Shown: positions 21,479 through 30,870, counted from the stretch's first letter. The stretch: 64,000 nt of DNA from Novosphingobium sp. (GCA_017745295.1 JAGHZR010000008.1:62001-126000), one strand, 5' to 3'. Translations and numbers: made by a program. The notes: generated by a model from the sequence alone, not told the origin.

Positions 21479-22216
21479 TCACGGCTCCTCTTGCACATCG
21501 TCCCAGCCTTGCGTTTCGGTCATGACGAAAGGCACGGGATCGCCGCGCGCATCGCGGGCGGGGCGGAAACGGAAGCGTTCGGTGATGGCCCGACAGGTCT
21601 CGCCGTCCACGTCCGGCCTGCCGCTGGAGGTGATGACGGTGCAGCCGCTGACCCGGCCGTCCACGCCGATGCGGTAGCGCACGGTGATCTGCGCGCCGCG
21701 GCGCGCCTTGCGCAAGTCTGCCGGAAGGTCGGAGAAGCGGATGCGTCCGGCGGTCTGGCGCGGGTAGGCGGCGACACCGGCATTGCGACCAGTTCCATCT
21801 CCCATACCTCCGCCGCCGGTTCCTTCGCCGTCACCGCCCGCGCCGCTGCCGGTCCCCGCCGCGCCCGCGCCTTGCGCCGATTGCGCGCCCTCGCCGGGGC
21901 GCGGCGCGGCGAGGATCGGGGACGTGACCGGCAGGACGATGCGCGGCGGCGGCGCGACGATGGGGGAGGCCTCGGCCTTGCGGCCTTCCGGCGCGGCACG
22001 GTCCTTGGGCGCCGGCGCGGATTTTTCCGGAAGGGGCCGCTCGGGAGGGGCGGGCGGTGGCCGGTCCGGTTTTGTCGTGACGGCGGTCAGCACCGCGCGG
22101 GCGGGGAGGAACGGCAGGTTCACGCGCAGCCCCAATCCCAGCGCGACCAAGCCGCCGCCGACGATAGCCGCCGAAGCGAGGGCGGACAGCAGCCGGTCTC
22201 GTCGCGGCACTTGCAA
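21479..22216 (-). CDS. Energy transducer TonB-like protein (start uncertain; open frame extends to 22402)
   Basis: Single TM, Pro-rich linker, C-terminal ARRGAQITVRYRIGVDGRVSGCTVITSSGRPDVDGETCRAITERFRFRPARDARGDPV. Confidence 0.75.
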   Translation of the reverse strand: MQVPRRDRLLSALASAAIVGGGLVALGLGLRVNLPFLPARAVLTAVTTKPDRPPPAPPERPLPEKSAPAPKDRAAPEGRKAEASPIVAPPPRIVLPVTSPILAAPRPGEGAQSAQGAGAAGTGSGAGGDGEGTGGGGMGDGTGRNAGVAAYPRQTAGRIRFSDLPADLRKARRGAQITVRYRIGVDGRVSGCTVITSSGRPDVDGETCRAITERFRFRPARDARGDPVPFVMTETQGWDDVQEEP

Positions 22217-22341
22217 GCCTGTGTTCTCCTGTACCGTATCCGGACCTCTTCGGAAAAAAACAAGTGGAGACCATGAAGGCTCCCGCCCGGCTCGAAGGCG
22301 GGCGGCTGCGGCACGCTGCGATAAATGGTTAGCCGCAGGGC

Positions 22342-22366
22342 GGAACCTTGAGTTCACAACGTCGTT
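22342..22366 (+). promoter_or_regulatory. EcfG-type promoter GGAAC-N16-CGTT upstream of the GlsB/YeaQ gene
   Basis: GGAAC(22342-22346)-16 nt-CGTT(22363-22366), 36 nt before the ATG. Confidence 0.7.
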
Positions 22367-22401
22367 ACTCTGCCAACGACACATTTTGCGGAGAAACGGC
22401 A

Positions 22402-22671
22402 ATGACTCTACTTCTCATTCTCCTCGTCGGCGGCGTCATCGGCTGGCTCGCTTCGATCGTGATGCGGACCGATGCGCAGCAGGGTATTTTCCTGAACGTG
22501 GTCGTCGGCGTGGTCGGCGCACTGATCGCGGGCCTGCTCATCACCCCGCTGATCGGCGGTGCGCCCATCACCAGCGGCGCTTTCGACATCATGTCGCTGT
22601 TCGCCTCGTTCCTGGGCGCGGTGGTGCTGCTGGCGATCGTCAACCTGTTCCGTCGCGGTTCGATCCGGTAA
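22402..22671 (+). CDS. GlsB/YeaQ/YmgE family stress-response membrane protein
   Basis: LLILLVGGVIGWLASIVMRTDAQQGIFLNVVVGVVGALIAGLL. Confidence 0.85.
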   Translation: MTLLLILLVGGVIGWLASIVMRTDAQQGIFLNVVVGVVGALIAGLLITPLIGGAPITSGAFDIMSLFASFLGAVVLLAIVNLFRRGSIR

Positions 22672-22766
22672 AAGGACGGCTCGCGGCTCCGGTCGGGGTC
22701 GCCAAGGAGGCTGGCGCGTCCTCCAAACCCGAACGCGCCCTTTTAACAGGGATAAGGAAGCCTGAC

Positions 22767-23054
22767 ATGAAAGCCATGAACACTTCGCGTCTTGCCATGA
22801 TCGCTGTCGTCGCCGCCGGTTCGCTGGGCCTTGCGGCCTGCAACAACAAGGCCGACGACGCCACCGAGAAGCAGGCGGACGCCGTCGAGCAATCGTCCGA
22901 TGCCGCTGCCGATGCCATGCGCGACCAGGCGGACATGATGACCGGCGCGGCTTCCGAGGCCGTGGACGAGAAGGCCGATGCCGTCGAGGCGGCGGGCAAG
23001 GCCAAGTCGGACGCCCTGGAAAACAAGGCGGACGAGATCAAGAAGCAGAACTGA
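22767..23054 (+). CDS. Small Ala/Asp/Lys-rich putative lipoprotein
   Basis: MKAMNTSRLAMIAVVAAGSLGLAACNNKADDATEKQADAVEQ lipobox, then a charged repeat-like helix. Confidence 0.65.
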   Translation: MKAMNTSRLAMIAVVAAGSLGLAACNNKADDATEKQADAVEQSSDAAADAMRDQADMMTGAASEAVDEKADAVEAAGKAKSDALENKADEIKKQN

Positions 23055-23090
23055 TCGTTCGCCTGCAATCCCCTTGCAGCGAAACCCGGA

Positions 23091-23120
23091 AGGATGGCGG
23101 TCTCCGCCATCCTTCTTGCG
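23091..23120 (+). terminator. Terminator after the small lipoprotein
   Basis: AAGGATGGCGG-TCT-CCGCCATCCTT perfect 11-bp stem. Confidence 0.65.
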
Positions 23121-23346
23121 TTGTGGGCAGGCTTCGGGGCAACGAGGCGGCCTACCGCACCGGCCGATGGGACGGGCAAGCCGCGCTATCGCATTTACAA
23201 TCAAAATCCCGCCAATAGATGCTTGAATTGTCGGGCAAGAGGGCAGACATAGCCCCGGAAACAAGATGCCCCAGTTCGATGCGCGCCCCGTCTTCCCGCG
23301 GGGTGCGTGGTCCAAACCTTCGATAACCTGAAACAGGAAGACAGCC

Positions 23347-23949
<603 letters not shown>

Positions 23950-24059
23950 TCCTTCAGTCGCCGCAAGGCTGACATGACCCGCTGAACGGGCCGGGTCGCG
24001 CTGCAAGGCGCGATCCGGCCCTCGGCATTTCCGGCATCTTCTTTTTCAGGACATTCACT

Positions 24060-24926
24060 ATGGATATCGGCTTCATCGGTCTCGGCGCGATGGGCAGCGC
24101 CATGGCGCGCAATCTCGCGGCGGCGGGGCATCGGGTACGGGCATGGAACCGCTCGGGCGGCGCGGTGGAAGGCGTCGAGATGGTCGCCACCCCCGCCGAG
24201 GCCTTCGCCGGCGACGCGGTGTTGACGATGCTTTCTGAAGACGGCGCGATCCGCGAAGTCCTGCTGGACAGCGGCGTGCTCGATGGGGCGCCGGAGGGCG
24301 TGGTTCATCTCGTCTGCTCGACGATCTCGGTCGCCTTCGCCCGCGAACTGGTGGAGCGCCACGAAGCCGCCGGCGTAGGCTATCTCTCGACCCCGGTGCT
24401 GGGTCGTCCGGACGTGGCGGCGGCGGGCCAGCTCAACGTGATTCTCGGCGGTCCGGCCGAACATGCGGCGCGGCTGGAGCCGGTCTTCGCCGCGATCGCC
24501 GGCAAGGTCTGGGACATGGGCGAGGACGCTACCGTCGCCAATGCCGCCAAGATCGCCTGCAACATGATGATCACCATGGCTATCGAGGGCATGGCCGAGG
24601 CGGTCGTGCTGACCGAGGGCAAGGGCCTCCCGCGCGAGAAGTTCTTCGAGCTGATGCTGGGCACCCTGTTCGGCAGCCGCGTCTATCAGAACTATTCGGG
24701 CATCATTGCCGAACGCACGTACGAGCCGGGCTTCAAGGCCGTGCTCGGTCTCAAGGACCTGCGCCTCGCGCGCGAACTGGCGGCGGAGACCGCGACGGGC
24801 ACGCAAGGCAGCCTGCCGATGCTTGACGCAGTCCACGCCCGCATGGGCGAGGCGATCGCCGCAGGCCATGCCGACCGCGATTGGGGTGTGATGGCGGAAT
24901 ATACCATCGACACGGCGCGGGGCTGA
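24060..24926 (+). CDS. NAD(P)-dependent beta-hydroxyacid dehydrogenase family protein (3-hydroxyisobutyrate dehydrogenase/GarR-like)
   Basis: IGFIGLGAMGSAMARNLAAAGHRVRAWNRS; STPVLGRPDVAAAGQLNVI. Confidence 0.88.
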   Translation: MDIGFIGLGAMGSAMARNLAAAGHRVRAWNRSGGAVEGVEMVATPAEAFAGDAVLTMLSEDGAIREVLLDSGVLDGAPEGVVHLVCSTISVAFARELVERHEAAGVGYLSTPVLGRPDVAAAGQLNVILGGPAEHAARLEPVFAAIAGKVWDMGEDATVANAAKIACNMMITMAIEGMAEAVVLTEGKGLPREKFFELMLGTLFGSRVYQNYSGIIAERTYEPGFKAVLGLKDLRLARELAAETATGTQGSLPMLDAVHARMGEAIAAGHADRDWGVMAEYTIDTARG

Positions 24927-24931
24927 GTGGG

Positions 24932-24966
24932 AAGCGGGGCCTCCGCCTTGGCGAAGCCCCGCTTGT
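24932..24966. terminator. Hairpin between convergent GarR-like and ecfG genes (probable bidirectional terminator)
   Basis: AAGCGGGGC...GCCCCGCTT inverted repeat. Confidence 0.6.
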
Positions 24967-24993
24967 TCTTGCGGCCAAACGAAACCCCGGCAC

Positions 24994-25596
24994 TCAGCCC
25001 GGACGGTGTTCGCTCACTTCCAGCAATTCCGCCTCGCCGTTGAGCATCCGTGCCAGGTCGGCGCGGGCGCGGGCGACCCTGCTTTTCATCGTCCCGATCG
25101 GACAACCGGCGATATCCGCCGCTTCCTCGTAGCTGAAGCCCGAGGCGCCCACGAGCAGAACGGCCTCGCGCCGCTCGGGCGCCAGCTTCTGCAGGGCCGT
25201 TTCCATGTCGCCGAGGTGCAGGGGGCCTTCCTGGTCCGCCTCCATCACCAGCATCCGTTCCACCGCGCCTTCGTCGAGGTCGGTCTGGCGCCTGCTCTTG
25301 CGCAGTTCGGACAAGTAATGATTGCGCAGAATCGCGAAAGTCCAGGCGCGCATGTTGGTGCCCGCCGTGTAGCGGTCCCGCGCGGTCCAGGCCTTGATCG
25401 CGGCTTCCTGCACGAGATCGTCGGCGAAATCCGGTCGGCCCGAAAGCCCGCGGGCGAAAGCGCGCAAATGGGGAAGCACCGTCAGCAATTCGCGGCGGAA
25501 CGATTCGTCCTCGGGGCGCGGGATTCTGGGGTCGGGGCGCCGGTCGGCTGCGGATGGCCGGTCCGTGCCGGGGGCGGAAGCCTTGGCGTCAGGCAT
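24994..25596 (-). CDS. ecfG: RNA polymerase ECF sigma factor, EcfG (general stress response) type
   Basis: PHLRAFARGLSGRPDFADDLVQEAAIKAWTARDRYTAGTNMRAWTFAILRNHYLSELRKSRR; sigma4 GFSYEEAADIAGCPIGTMKSRVARAR; overlaps nepR. Confidence 0.92.
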   Translation of the reverse strand: MPDAKASAPGTDRPSAADRRPDPRIPRPEDESFRRELLTVLPHLRAFARGLSGRPDFADDLVQEAAIKAWTARDRYTAGTNMRAWTFAILRNHYLSELRKSRRQTDLDEGAVERMLVMEADQEGPLHLGDMETALQKLAPERREAVLLVGASGFSYEEAADIAGCPIGTMKSRVARARADLARMLNGEAELLEVSEHRPG

Positions 25597-25813
25597 CGTC
25601 CGCCCCGTCCAGCTTCTTGAGAAGATCCCTGAAGCTGTCCGGAAGCGGTTCGTCCACCACGGAGTTGTAGAGCTTCCTCAATCCCCCGGCCCAACCCGGT
25701 TCGCCGTCCCTGCGCACTTCGGGCGGCAGGCCTGGATTCGCCGAATCGCCCCCTCCCTGGGCGCTCAGGCGTTCCCCGCCATGTCCTTTGGATTGATTCA
25801 ACTTAGACTCCAT
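25589..25813 (-). CDS. nepR: NepR-type anti-sigma factor
   Basis: Conserved core GGLRKLYNSVVDEPLPDSFRDLLKKLD; translationally coupled to ecfG. Confidence 0.9.
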   Translation of the reverse strand: MESKLNQSKGHGGERLSAQGGGDSANPGLPPEVRRDGEPGWAGGLRKLYNSVVDEPLPDSFRDLLKKLDGADDA

Positions 25814-25943
25814 CGCAACCTGGACACTTGCTTGCTGGCCGGGAGCGGGTCAAGAGTCATGCTGCAACCGCGTTGCAGCGCCGTCGAAGGCAGACCGATC
25901 CACTGTCCTATCGCCGGCCAGGCAACCGAACGTCGTTTTCGTT

Positions 25944-25970
25944 GGAACAATTGAGGTCGGTCTTGGTTCC
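25944..25970. promoter_or_regulatory. Divergent EcfG-type promoter, GGAAC-N17-GTT on both strands (GGAACaattgaggtcggtcttgGTTCC)
   Basis: Read directly; lies between nepR (minus) and the kinase gene (plus). Confidence 0.75.
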
Positions 25971-26030
25971 CTCAGCTACAAAGTCTTGTCCCGGCCTGCC
26001 TCGCAATCTGCCTCGCGAAGGGTTCGGAGC

Positions 26031-27746
26031 ATGGCGATGCTCCTGAGAAAAGATGCGGTTCGGCTGAAATGGCGTGGATTTCCGGTGATTGACCAGGCTC
26101 TGCTCGACAGGGTGCAGAAGCAGGCGTGGTTCCACAAGTATCCGCGCGGCTGGCCATTCCTGCTGTTCATCATCGCGTCCATCACCACGGCCGTCTCGGT
26201 CATGGCGATCGAGCGGGCGGACCGGCAGACCCGTCAGGTCGAACTGGACCGCAACCTCACGGAAATCTCTTCGGCATTGCAGCGCCGCGCAACCGAGAAC
26301 ATCGCGTTGCTGCGCGCCGGCGCCGCGCTCTTCGCCACGCAGGAGCAGGTGAGCGCCGCACAGTTCCGCTCCTTTGCCGAGGATCTTCAGGGCAAGGGTG
26401 ATCTCTACGGCTCGCTCGGCATGGGCTGGGCGCCACTGGTACAGGTCGACCGTGTGACCAGTCTGGAACTGTCGATCCAGGGCACAGAGCGCCCCGATTT
26501 CCTGATCTATCCGCGCCCCGACTATTCCCGGCGCTATCTGGCGCCGATCGTCTACCTCGAACCCGACGACGGCACCAACCGGGCGGCGATCGGCTACGAC
26601 ATGCTGTCGGAAGATGTCCGCCGTGCCGCGATGGAGCGGGCGATGAAGGTCGGCAAGCCGGTCGCCTCGGGCAAGGTCCATCTCGTGCAGGACGTGGGCA
26701 ACAAGCAGCAGACGCCGGGCTTCCTGATCTACATGCCGGTGATCGCGCCGCGTTCGGGCGGGCAGGTGAAGGGCTTCGTGTTCAGCCCGTTCCGCGCCGA
26801 GACCTTCCTGGAATCGGCCAGCGAACTCTATCGCAACAACAATATCGACGTCGCGGTCTACGACGGTTCGGTGGAGCCGGACCGGCTTCTGGCCGAGCGC
26901 CGCGCCGAAGGCTCCGCCGGGCCGCAGATGGAGCGGCGAATCGACCTCGGCAGCCATACCTGGGTCGTCGTCATCAGCGACCGCAAGAGCGGGGTGCTCT
27001 CTACCGCCTCGCGAATCACCCTGTTCTTCGGCGCGCTCGCCTCGCTGATGGTCATGGCGATCGGACGGCTCATCACCCGCCGCGCCGCCGAGGACCGCAT
27101 GGTGCTGGAATGGCTCCAGAGCCAGTCGGCGATCCGCAACTCGCTCACTCGCGAGCTGAACCACCGCGTCAAGAACACCCTGGCCAACGTGCTGTCGATC
27201 GCCGCGCTCACCCGCCGCCGCGCCACCGATATCGACGATTTCACCGAGAGCCTCACCGCCCGCATCCGCGCGCTTTCCGCCACCCACGACCTGTTGTCCC
27301 AGTCGGACTGGACCCACGCGATTCTCGGCGATGTCGTGCGCTCGGAACTGGCGCCCTACATGGAGGGCAACGAGAGCCACGTGGAACTCTCCGGTCCGGA
27401 GATCCGGCTGGCGCCCAACGATGCCATGTCACTGGGCCTCGCGATCCACGAACTGGCCACCAATGCCGCGAAATACGGCGCGCTGAGCGCCAGCGGCGGA
27501 TGCATCCACGTCAACTGGACGCTGGTCCGCCCCGACCTTGCCGAGCTCGACTGGCGCGAGGAAGGCGGCCCGCCGGTGCGCGAACCCACCAAGCGAGGCT
27601 TCGGCCGCGACCTGATCGAGAAGATTGTGGCGCACGAGCTGAAGTCCGAAGTCGATCTCCGGTTCAAGCCGGAAGGCGTCGAATGCCGCCTCAAGGTTCC
27701 GGTACGCGCCAGCCGCGAATTTGCGCTGCGCACGGAGCGCCGATAA
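26031..27746 (+). CDS. CHASE-domain HWE/HisKA_2 sensor histidine kinase, putative PhyR kinase
   Basis: Two TM segments flanking a CHASE-like region (YGSLGMGWAPLVQVDRV...FLIYPRPDYSRRYLAPIVYLEP); LTRELNHRVKNTLANVLSIAALTRRR; IHELATNAAKYGALS. Confidence 0.88.
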   Translation: MAMLLRKDAVRLKWRGFPVIDQALLDRVQKQAWFHKYPRGWPFLLFIIASITTAVSVMAIERADRQTRQVELDRNLTEISSALQRRATENIALLRAGAALFATQEQVSAAQFRSFAEDLQGKGDLYGSLGMGWAPLVQVDRVTSLELSIQGTERPDFLIYPRPDYSRRYLAPIVYLEPDDGTNRAAIGYDMLSEDVRRAAMERAMKVGKPVASGKVHLVQDVGNKQQTPGFLIYMPVIAPRSGGQVKGFVFSPFRAETFLESASELYRNNNIDVAVYDGSVEPDRLLAERRAEGSAGPQMERRIDLGSHTWVVVISDRKSGVLSTASRITLFFGALASLMVMAIGRLITRRAAEDRMVLEWLQSQSAIRNSLTRELNHRVKNTLANVLSIAALTRRRATDIDDFTESLTARIRALSATHDLLSQSDWTHAILGDVVRSELAPYMEGNESHVELSGPEIRLAPNDAMSLGLAIHELATNAAKYGALSASGGCIHVNWTLVRPDLAELDWREEGGPPVREPTKRGFGRDLIEKIVAHELKSEVDLRFKPEGVECRLKVPVRASREFALRTERR

Positions 27747-27807
27747 CGAAAACTTAGGTGATTCGCCCTTAGAGATGAACGATTGTTCATCCGGGAGGGG
27801 TGGGTAA

Positions 27808-28176
27808 GTGGAATCACGAGGCTGGGATCGGCGCATCGTCGACAAGAAAATCGAATGCCGGGAGGCGGGACTTAACGGTCCGGTCTTCCTCTACGACCTG
27901 TCGGCCGGAGGCTGCATGGTCGAATTCGCCGGGGACGCCCCGGCTATCGGCGCACAGATCGAACTGGAACTCTGCCGCGAACAGCGGGCGAAAGGGGAAG
28001 TGGTCTGGCAGGCTGCCGGCTGCGCAGGCGTGCGCTTCCTCGCCCCGGTCCACGACGCCGTGGTGCGCTATCTGGGCTTCCAGCCGCCGCCGTCAGAGGA
28101 AATGCCGCGCGACCACTTCGGTCGTCTGCTGCCGCCTATCGATGCCGGGGAGCGGCGGTTGGGGCGTCGGCATTGA
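27808..28176 (+). CDS. PilZ domain-containing protein
   Basis: DRRIVDKKIECREAGLNGPVFLYDLSAGGCMVEFAGDAPAIGAQIELEL PilZ-like arrangement. Confidence 0.7.
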   Translation: MESRGWDRRIVDKKIECREAGLNGPVFLYDLSAGGCMVEFAGDAPAIGAQIELELCREQRAKGEVVWQAAGCAGVRFLAPVHDAVVRYLGFQPPPSEEMPRDHFGRLLPPIDAGERRLGRRH

Positions 28177-28189
28177 AGGGTGGAAGATG

Positions 28190-28359
28190 GTAAAACAGGG
28201 GGTCAACACCCCCTGCACCCCCGATACCGTCCAGGTCACGCCTCGCCTATCCGTAGCGCGCCCATGGCTGCGCCGCGAGGTGCGCGCTACGGATAGGTAG
28301 CGCGCGAGGTAGGCATTCCGAGGGTCCGGGGGATCATCCCCCGAAATCTACTTCTTCCT
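28190..28359 (-). repeat. Dispersed intergenic element, copy B (inverted relative to copies A and C)
   Basis: ACAGGGGGTCAACACCCCCTGC hairpin at 28195-28216; CGGGGGATCATCCCCCG at 28327-28343; central perfect 16-bp inverted repeat CCTATCCGTAGCGCGC/GCGCGCTACGGATAGG at 28246-28261/28282-28297. Confidence 0.9.
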
Positions 28360-28361
28360 TG

Positions 28362-29156
28362 TTACCCGAGCGGCTTGCTCGACCCAAAGAACAACGCCTG
28401 ACTGATCGCCGCCCGCACGGTGGCTTCCTGGAACGGCTTGGTGACGAGGTAGGTCGGTTCGGGCCGTTCGCCGGTGAGCAGGCGTTCGGGGTAGGCGGTG
28501 ATGAAGATCACCGGCACGTCGCCGAACTTCAGCAGGTCTTCCACCGCTTCGATGCCCGAGCTGCCGTCGGCCAGCTGGATGTCGGCGAGGACGAGTCCGG
28601 CGGGGGAGCGTTCGAAGATGTCGAGCGCCTGGGCGTGGGTGGCGGCGGTGCCGACGACGCGGTGGCCGAGGTCGCTGACGAGGCCTTCGAGCTGCATCGA
28701 GATCAGCGGTTCGTCCTCGATGATAAGCACGTCGGTCGTGCTCTCGCCTTCGATTTCGAGCACGGCCTGGGTCACCAGCGCATCGACGTCCTCGGGCGAG
28801 ACGGCGAGGATCTGGGCGGTATCCTCGCGCGAGAATTCCTCCACGGTGGTCAGCAGCAGGGCCTGGCGGTGCGTGGGGGCGATCGTGGCGAGGCGCGTCT
28901 GCGCCGCCTGTTCGTGGCGGCCGCCTTCGCTGTTCAGGCCCGGTTCCTCGATATGGCCGGTCGCCCAGATGCGGGTGAAGGCGGCATAGAGGGCGGCGCG
29001 GCTGCGAGCGATATCGTCGCGCAGCACCTTGTCGGCCAGGGCGGCTTCCAGCGTGGCGCGCACATACGTGTCGCCGGACTGCTGGGAGCCGGTGAGCGCG
29101 CGCGCGTAGCGGCGAAGGTAGGGCAGTTGGATGGCGATCTGGTCGGAGACGGACAT
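28362..29156 (-). CDS. phyR: PhyR: sigma-like domain plus receiver domain, general stress response regulator
   Basis: N-terminal sigma-like MSVSDQIAIQLPYLRRYARALTGSQQSGD...; C-terminal receiver VLIIEDEPLISMQLEGLVSDLGHRVVGTA...VLADIQLADGSSG...VTKPFQEATVRAAI. Confidence 0.95.
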   Translation of the reverse strand: MSVSDQIAIQLPYLRRYARALTGSQQSGDTYVRATLEAALADKVLRDDIARSRAALYAAFTRIWATGHIEEPGLNSEGGRHEQAAQTRLATIAPTHRQALLLTTVEEFSREDTAQILAVSPEDVDALVTQAVLEIEGESTTDVLIIEDEPLISMQLEGLVSDLGHRVVGTAATHAQALDIFERSPAGLVLADIQLADGSSGIEAVEDLLKFGDVPVIFITAYPERLLTGERPEPTYLVTKPFQEATVRAAISQALFFGSSKPLG

Positions 29157-29303
29157 CGAAATTCCTTGGATCGTGGGAAGTCTGGCTTCCCGTGTTTTCA
29201 TCGCATCGGTGGCCCGCGCCCCCATCCGACCGGTCATCGATTTCTGACGCCGCAGGAAGGGCAGGGCAACCTCAAAATTTTTCGCCAGCCGCCGGTTGTT
29301 CCG

Positions 29304-29328
29304 GGAACCAACGCGGGAGGCCCACGTT
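29304..29328 (+). promoter_or_regulatory. EcfG-type promoter candidate GGAAC-N16-CGTT (distal, phyR/second sigma intergenic region)
   Basis: GGAAC 29304-29308, CGTT 29325-29328. Confidence 0.5.
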
Positions 29329-29618
29329 TGCTCCATGTCACCACTGGCTCCCCCACCCCCCGCAAACCGGTGGTGACCCGATCCCGGAGGCCTCCGTTCA
29401 CCGCAGAGTGGACGGAGGCCTCAAAGTTTACGGACGGGGGTTGTTCCCACGATGAACGGAAAAAAGTTTCTCCGCATTTTTGACCCGCACCTTGGTCATG
29501 ACGCCGGATGATCGCGCGCAGGCCTCGTTCTGTCTTGTATTGAACGCACGGAATCGCTGAAAACTGCGGCAAACCGTTGGAACATTTTCAGGTAAGGCAC
29601 TGCGCCGGAGCGGTTTGG

Positions 29619-29644
29619 GGAACTTTGTGTGCATTAGTCGCGTT
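29619..29644 (+). promoter_or_regulatory. EcfG-type promoter candidate GGAAC-N17-CGTT upstream of the second EcfG-like sigma factor
   Basis: GGAAC 29619-29623, CGTT 29641-29644; 49 nt before the start codon. Confidence 0.6.
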
Positions 29645-29692
29645 TGCCAATTCGACGGGTCCTGGAACGGGATCAGCCAAGGAGGGAACGCA

Positions 29693-30382
29693 ATGACCGC
29701 AGCAACCGAAACCAGCGCCGGTGCCATCGCAGCAACCGGAATGCAGCAGGGTGCGGCACAGGCCGGGGAAGTGGCAACTCTCAGCGACCGGGATTTCAAG
29801 CGCGCACTCGCCGATGTGGCGCCGCACCTTCGCGCTTTCGCGCGCGGCCTGTGCGGCTGCCGCGATCGTGCCGACGATCTTGCGCAGGAAGCGATGCTCC
29901 GCGCCTGGGCCGCGCGCGGCCGTTATGCCGCCGGGACCAACTTCAAGGCCTGGACTTTCACGATCCTGCGCAACCACTTCTACAGCGAGGCCCGCCGCGC
30001 CCGCTTCCACGGCGAGTACGACGAACTGGCCGCCGAACGCATTTTGCGCGCGGAAGCGAGCCAGGAGAGCGCCATCGAGCTGGCCGACGTGCTCCGCGCG
30101 CTAACGGCCATTCCCGAAACCTACCGCGAGGCTCTGATTCTTGTGGCGGCGGGGAACCTGTCCTACGAGGAAATCGCCCGGATCTGCGGCATCGCCCTCG
30201 GCACGGTGAAGAGCCGCATCTGCCGCGCTCGCGCGATGCTGTCCAAGGTCATCGAATCCGGCCAGCTTCCGGATTTCCGTCACAACTTCGTGCTGTCCGG
30301 AGACGCCATCGACGCGTTCTTCGCGGAACTGGTCAAGATCGCCAATGTTACCGACGAGCAGGACGATGCCGTCGCGGCGTGA
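29693..30382 (+). CDS. Second ECF sigma factor, EcfG-like, with a C-terminal extension
   Basis: APHLRAFARGLCGCRDRADDLAQEAMLRAWAARGRYAAGTNFKAWTFTILRNHFYSEARRARF; NLSYEEIARICGIALGTVKSRICRAR. Confidence 0.9.
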   Translation: MTAATETSAGAIAATGMQQGAAQAGEVATLSDRDFKRALADVAPHLRAFARGLCGCRDRADDLAQEAMLRAWAARGRYAAGTNFKAWTFTILRNHFYSEARRARFHGEYDELAAERILRAEASQESAIELADVLRALTAIPETYREALILVAAGNLSYEEIARICGIALGTVKSRICRARAMLSKVIESGQLPDFRHNFVLSGDAIDAFFAELVKIANVTDEQDDAVAA

Positions 30383-30435
30383 TGCAACAGGGCGCCCTCG
30401 CCTGAGGCGGGGCGCATGACAGGGACGGATGTGTC

Positions 30436-30870
30436 TTGGGTGCGATGACGGCAAATTCCTCTCGTGGTGCGGCCAAAGTCCTCATCGTCGAGGACGAATT
30501 CCTGGTGGCGCTACAACTCGAAGACATTCTTTCCGACGGCGGACATGCGGTGCTCGGCACTTTCCCCGATGCGGCTTCTCTGGCCGCCTTGGGGGAAGCG
30601 CCGGATGTCGCGCTTGTCGATCTCAACTTGCGGGACGGGCTGACCGGTCCCGCAGTCGCGCGCGATCTCGCAGGACGCTTCGGCGCGCGGGTCATCTACG
30701 TCACCGCCAATCCCGGCCAGATCGACAAGCCTGCGGCGACGGCAGTGGGGATCGTGCAAAAGCCGTTCTCGCGCCAGGCGATCCTTTCGGCCATCGCCTA
30801 TGTTCTGGCGGGCTGCCCGGACAGTGCGCGCCCGGCCGAGCTGGAACCGGTGGCAGTCTCCGGCGCCTGA
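30436..30870 (+). CDS. Single-domain response regulator
   Basis: VLIVEDEFLVALQLEDILSDGGHAVLGTF, DVALVDLNLRDG, VIYVTANPGQ, IVQKPFSRQAIL. Confidence 0.88.
   Translation: MGAMTANSSRGAAKVLIVEDEFLVALQLEDILSDGGHAVLGTFPDAASLAALGEAPDVALVDLNLRDGLTGPAVARDLAGRFGARVIYVTANPGQIDKPAATAVGIVQKPFSRQAILSAIAYVLAGCPDSARPAELEPVAVSGA

Noticed and set aside
20013-21677. 554-aa plus-strand ORF antisense to fahA
   Set aside because: Antisense artefact that also runs through the dispersed repeat; fahA motifs are on the minus strand
29421-29446. Minus-strand GGAAC-N16-CTTT upstream of phyR
   Set aside because: Mismatch in the -10 GTT and ~280 nt from the phyR start; too weak to call as an EcfG promoter
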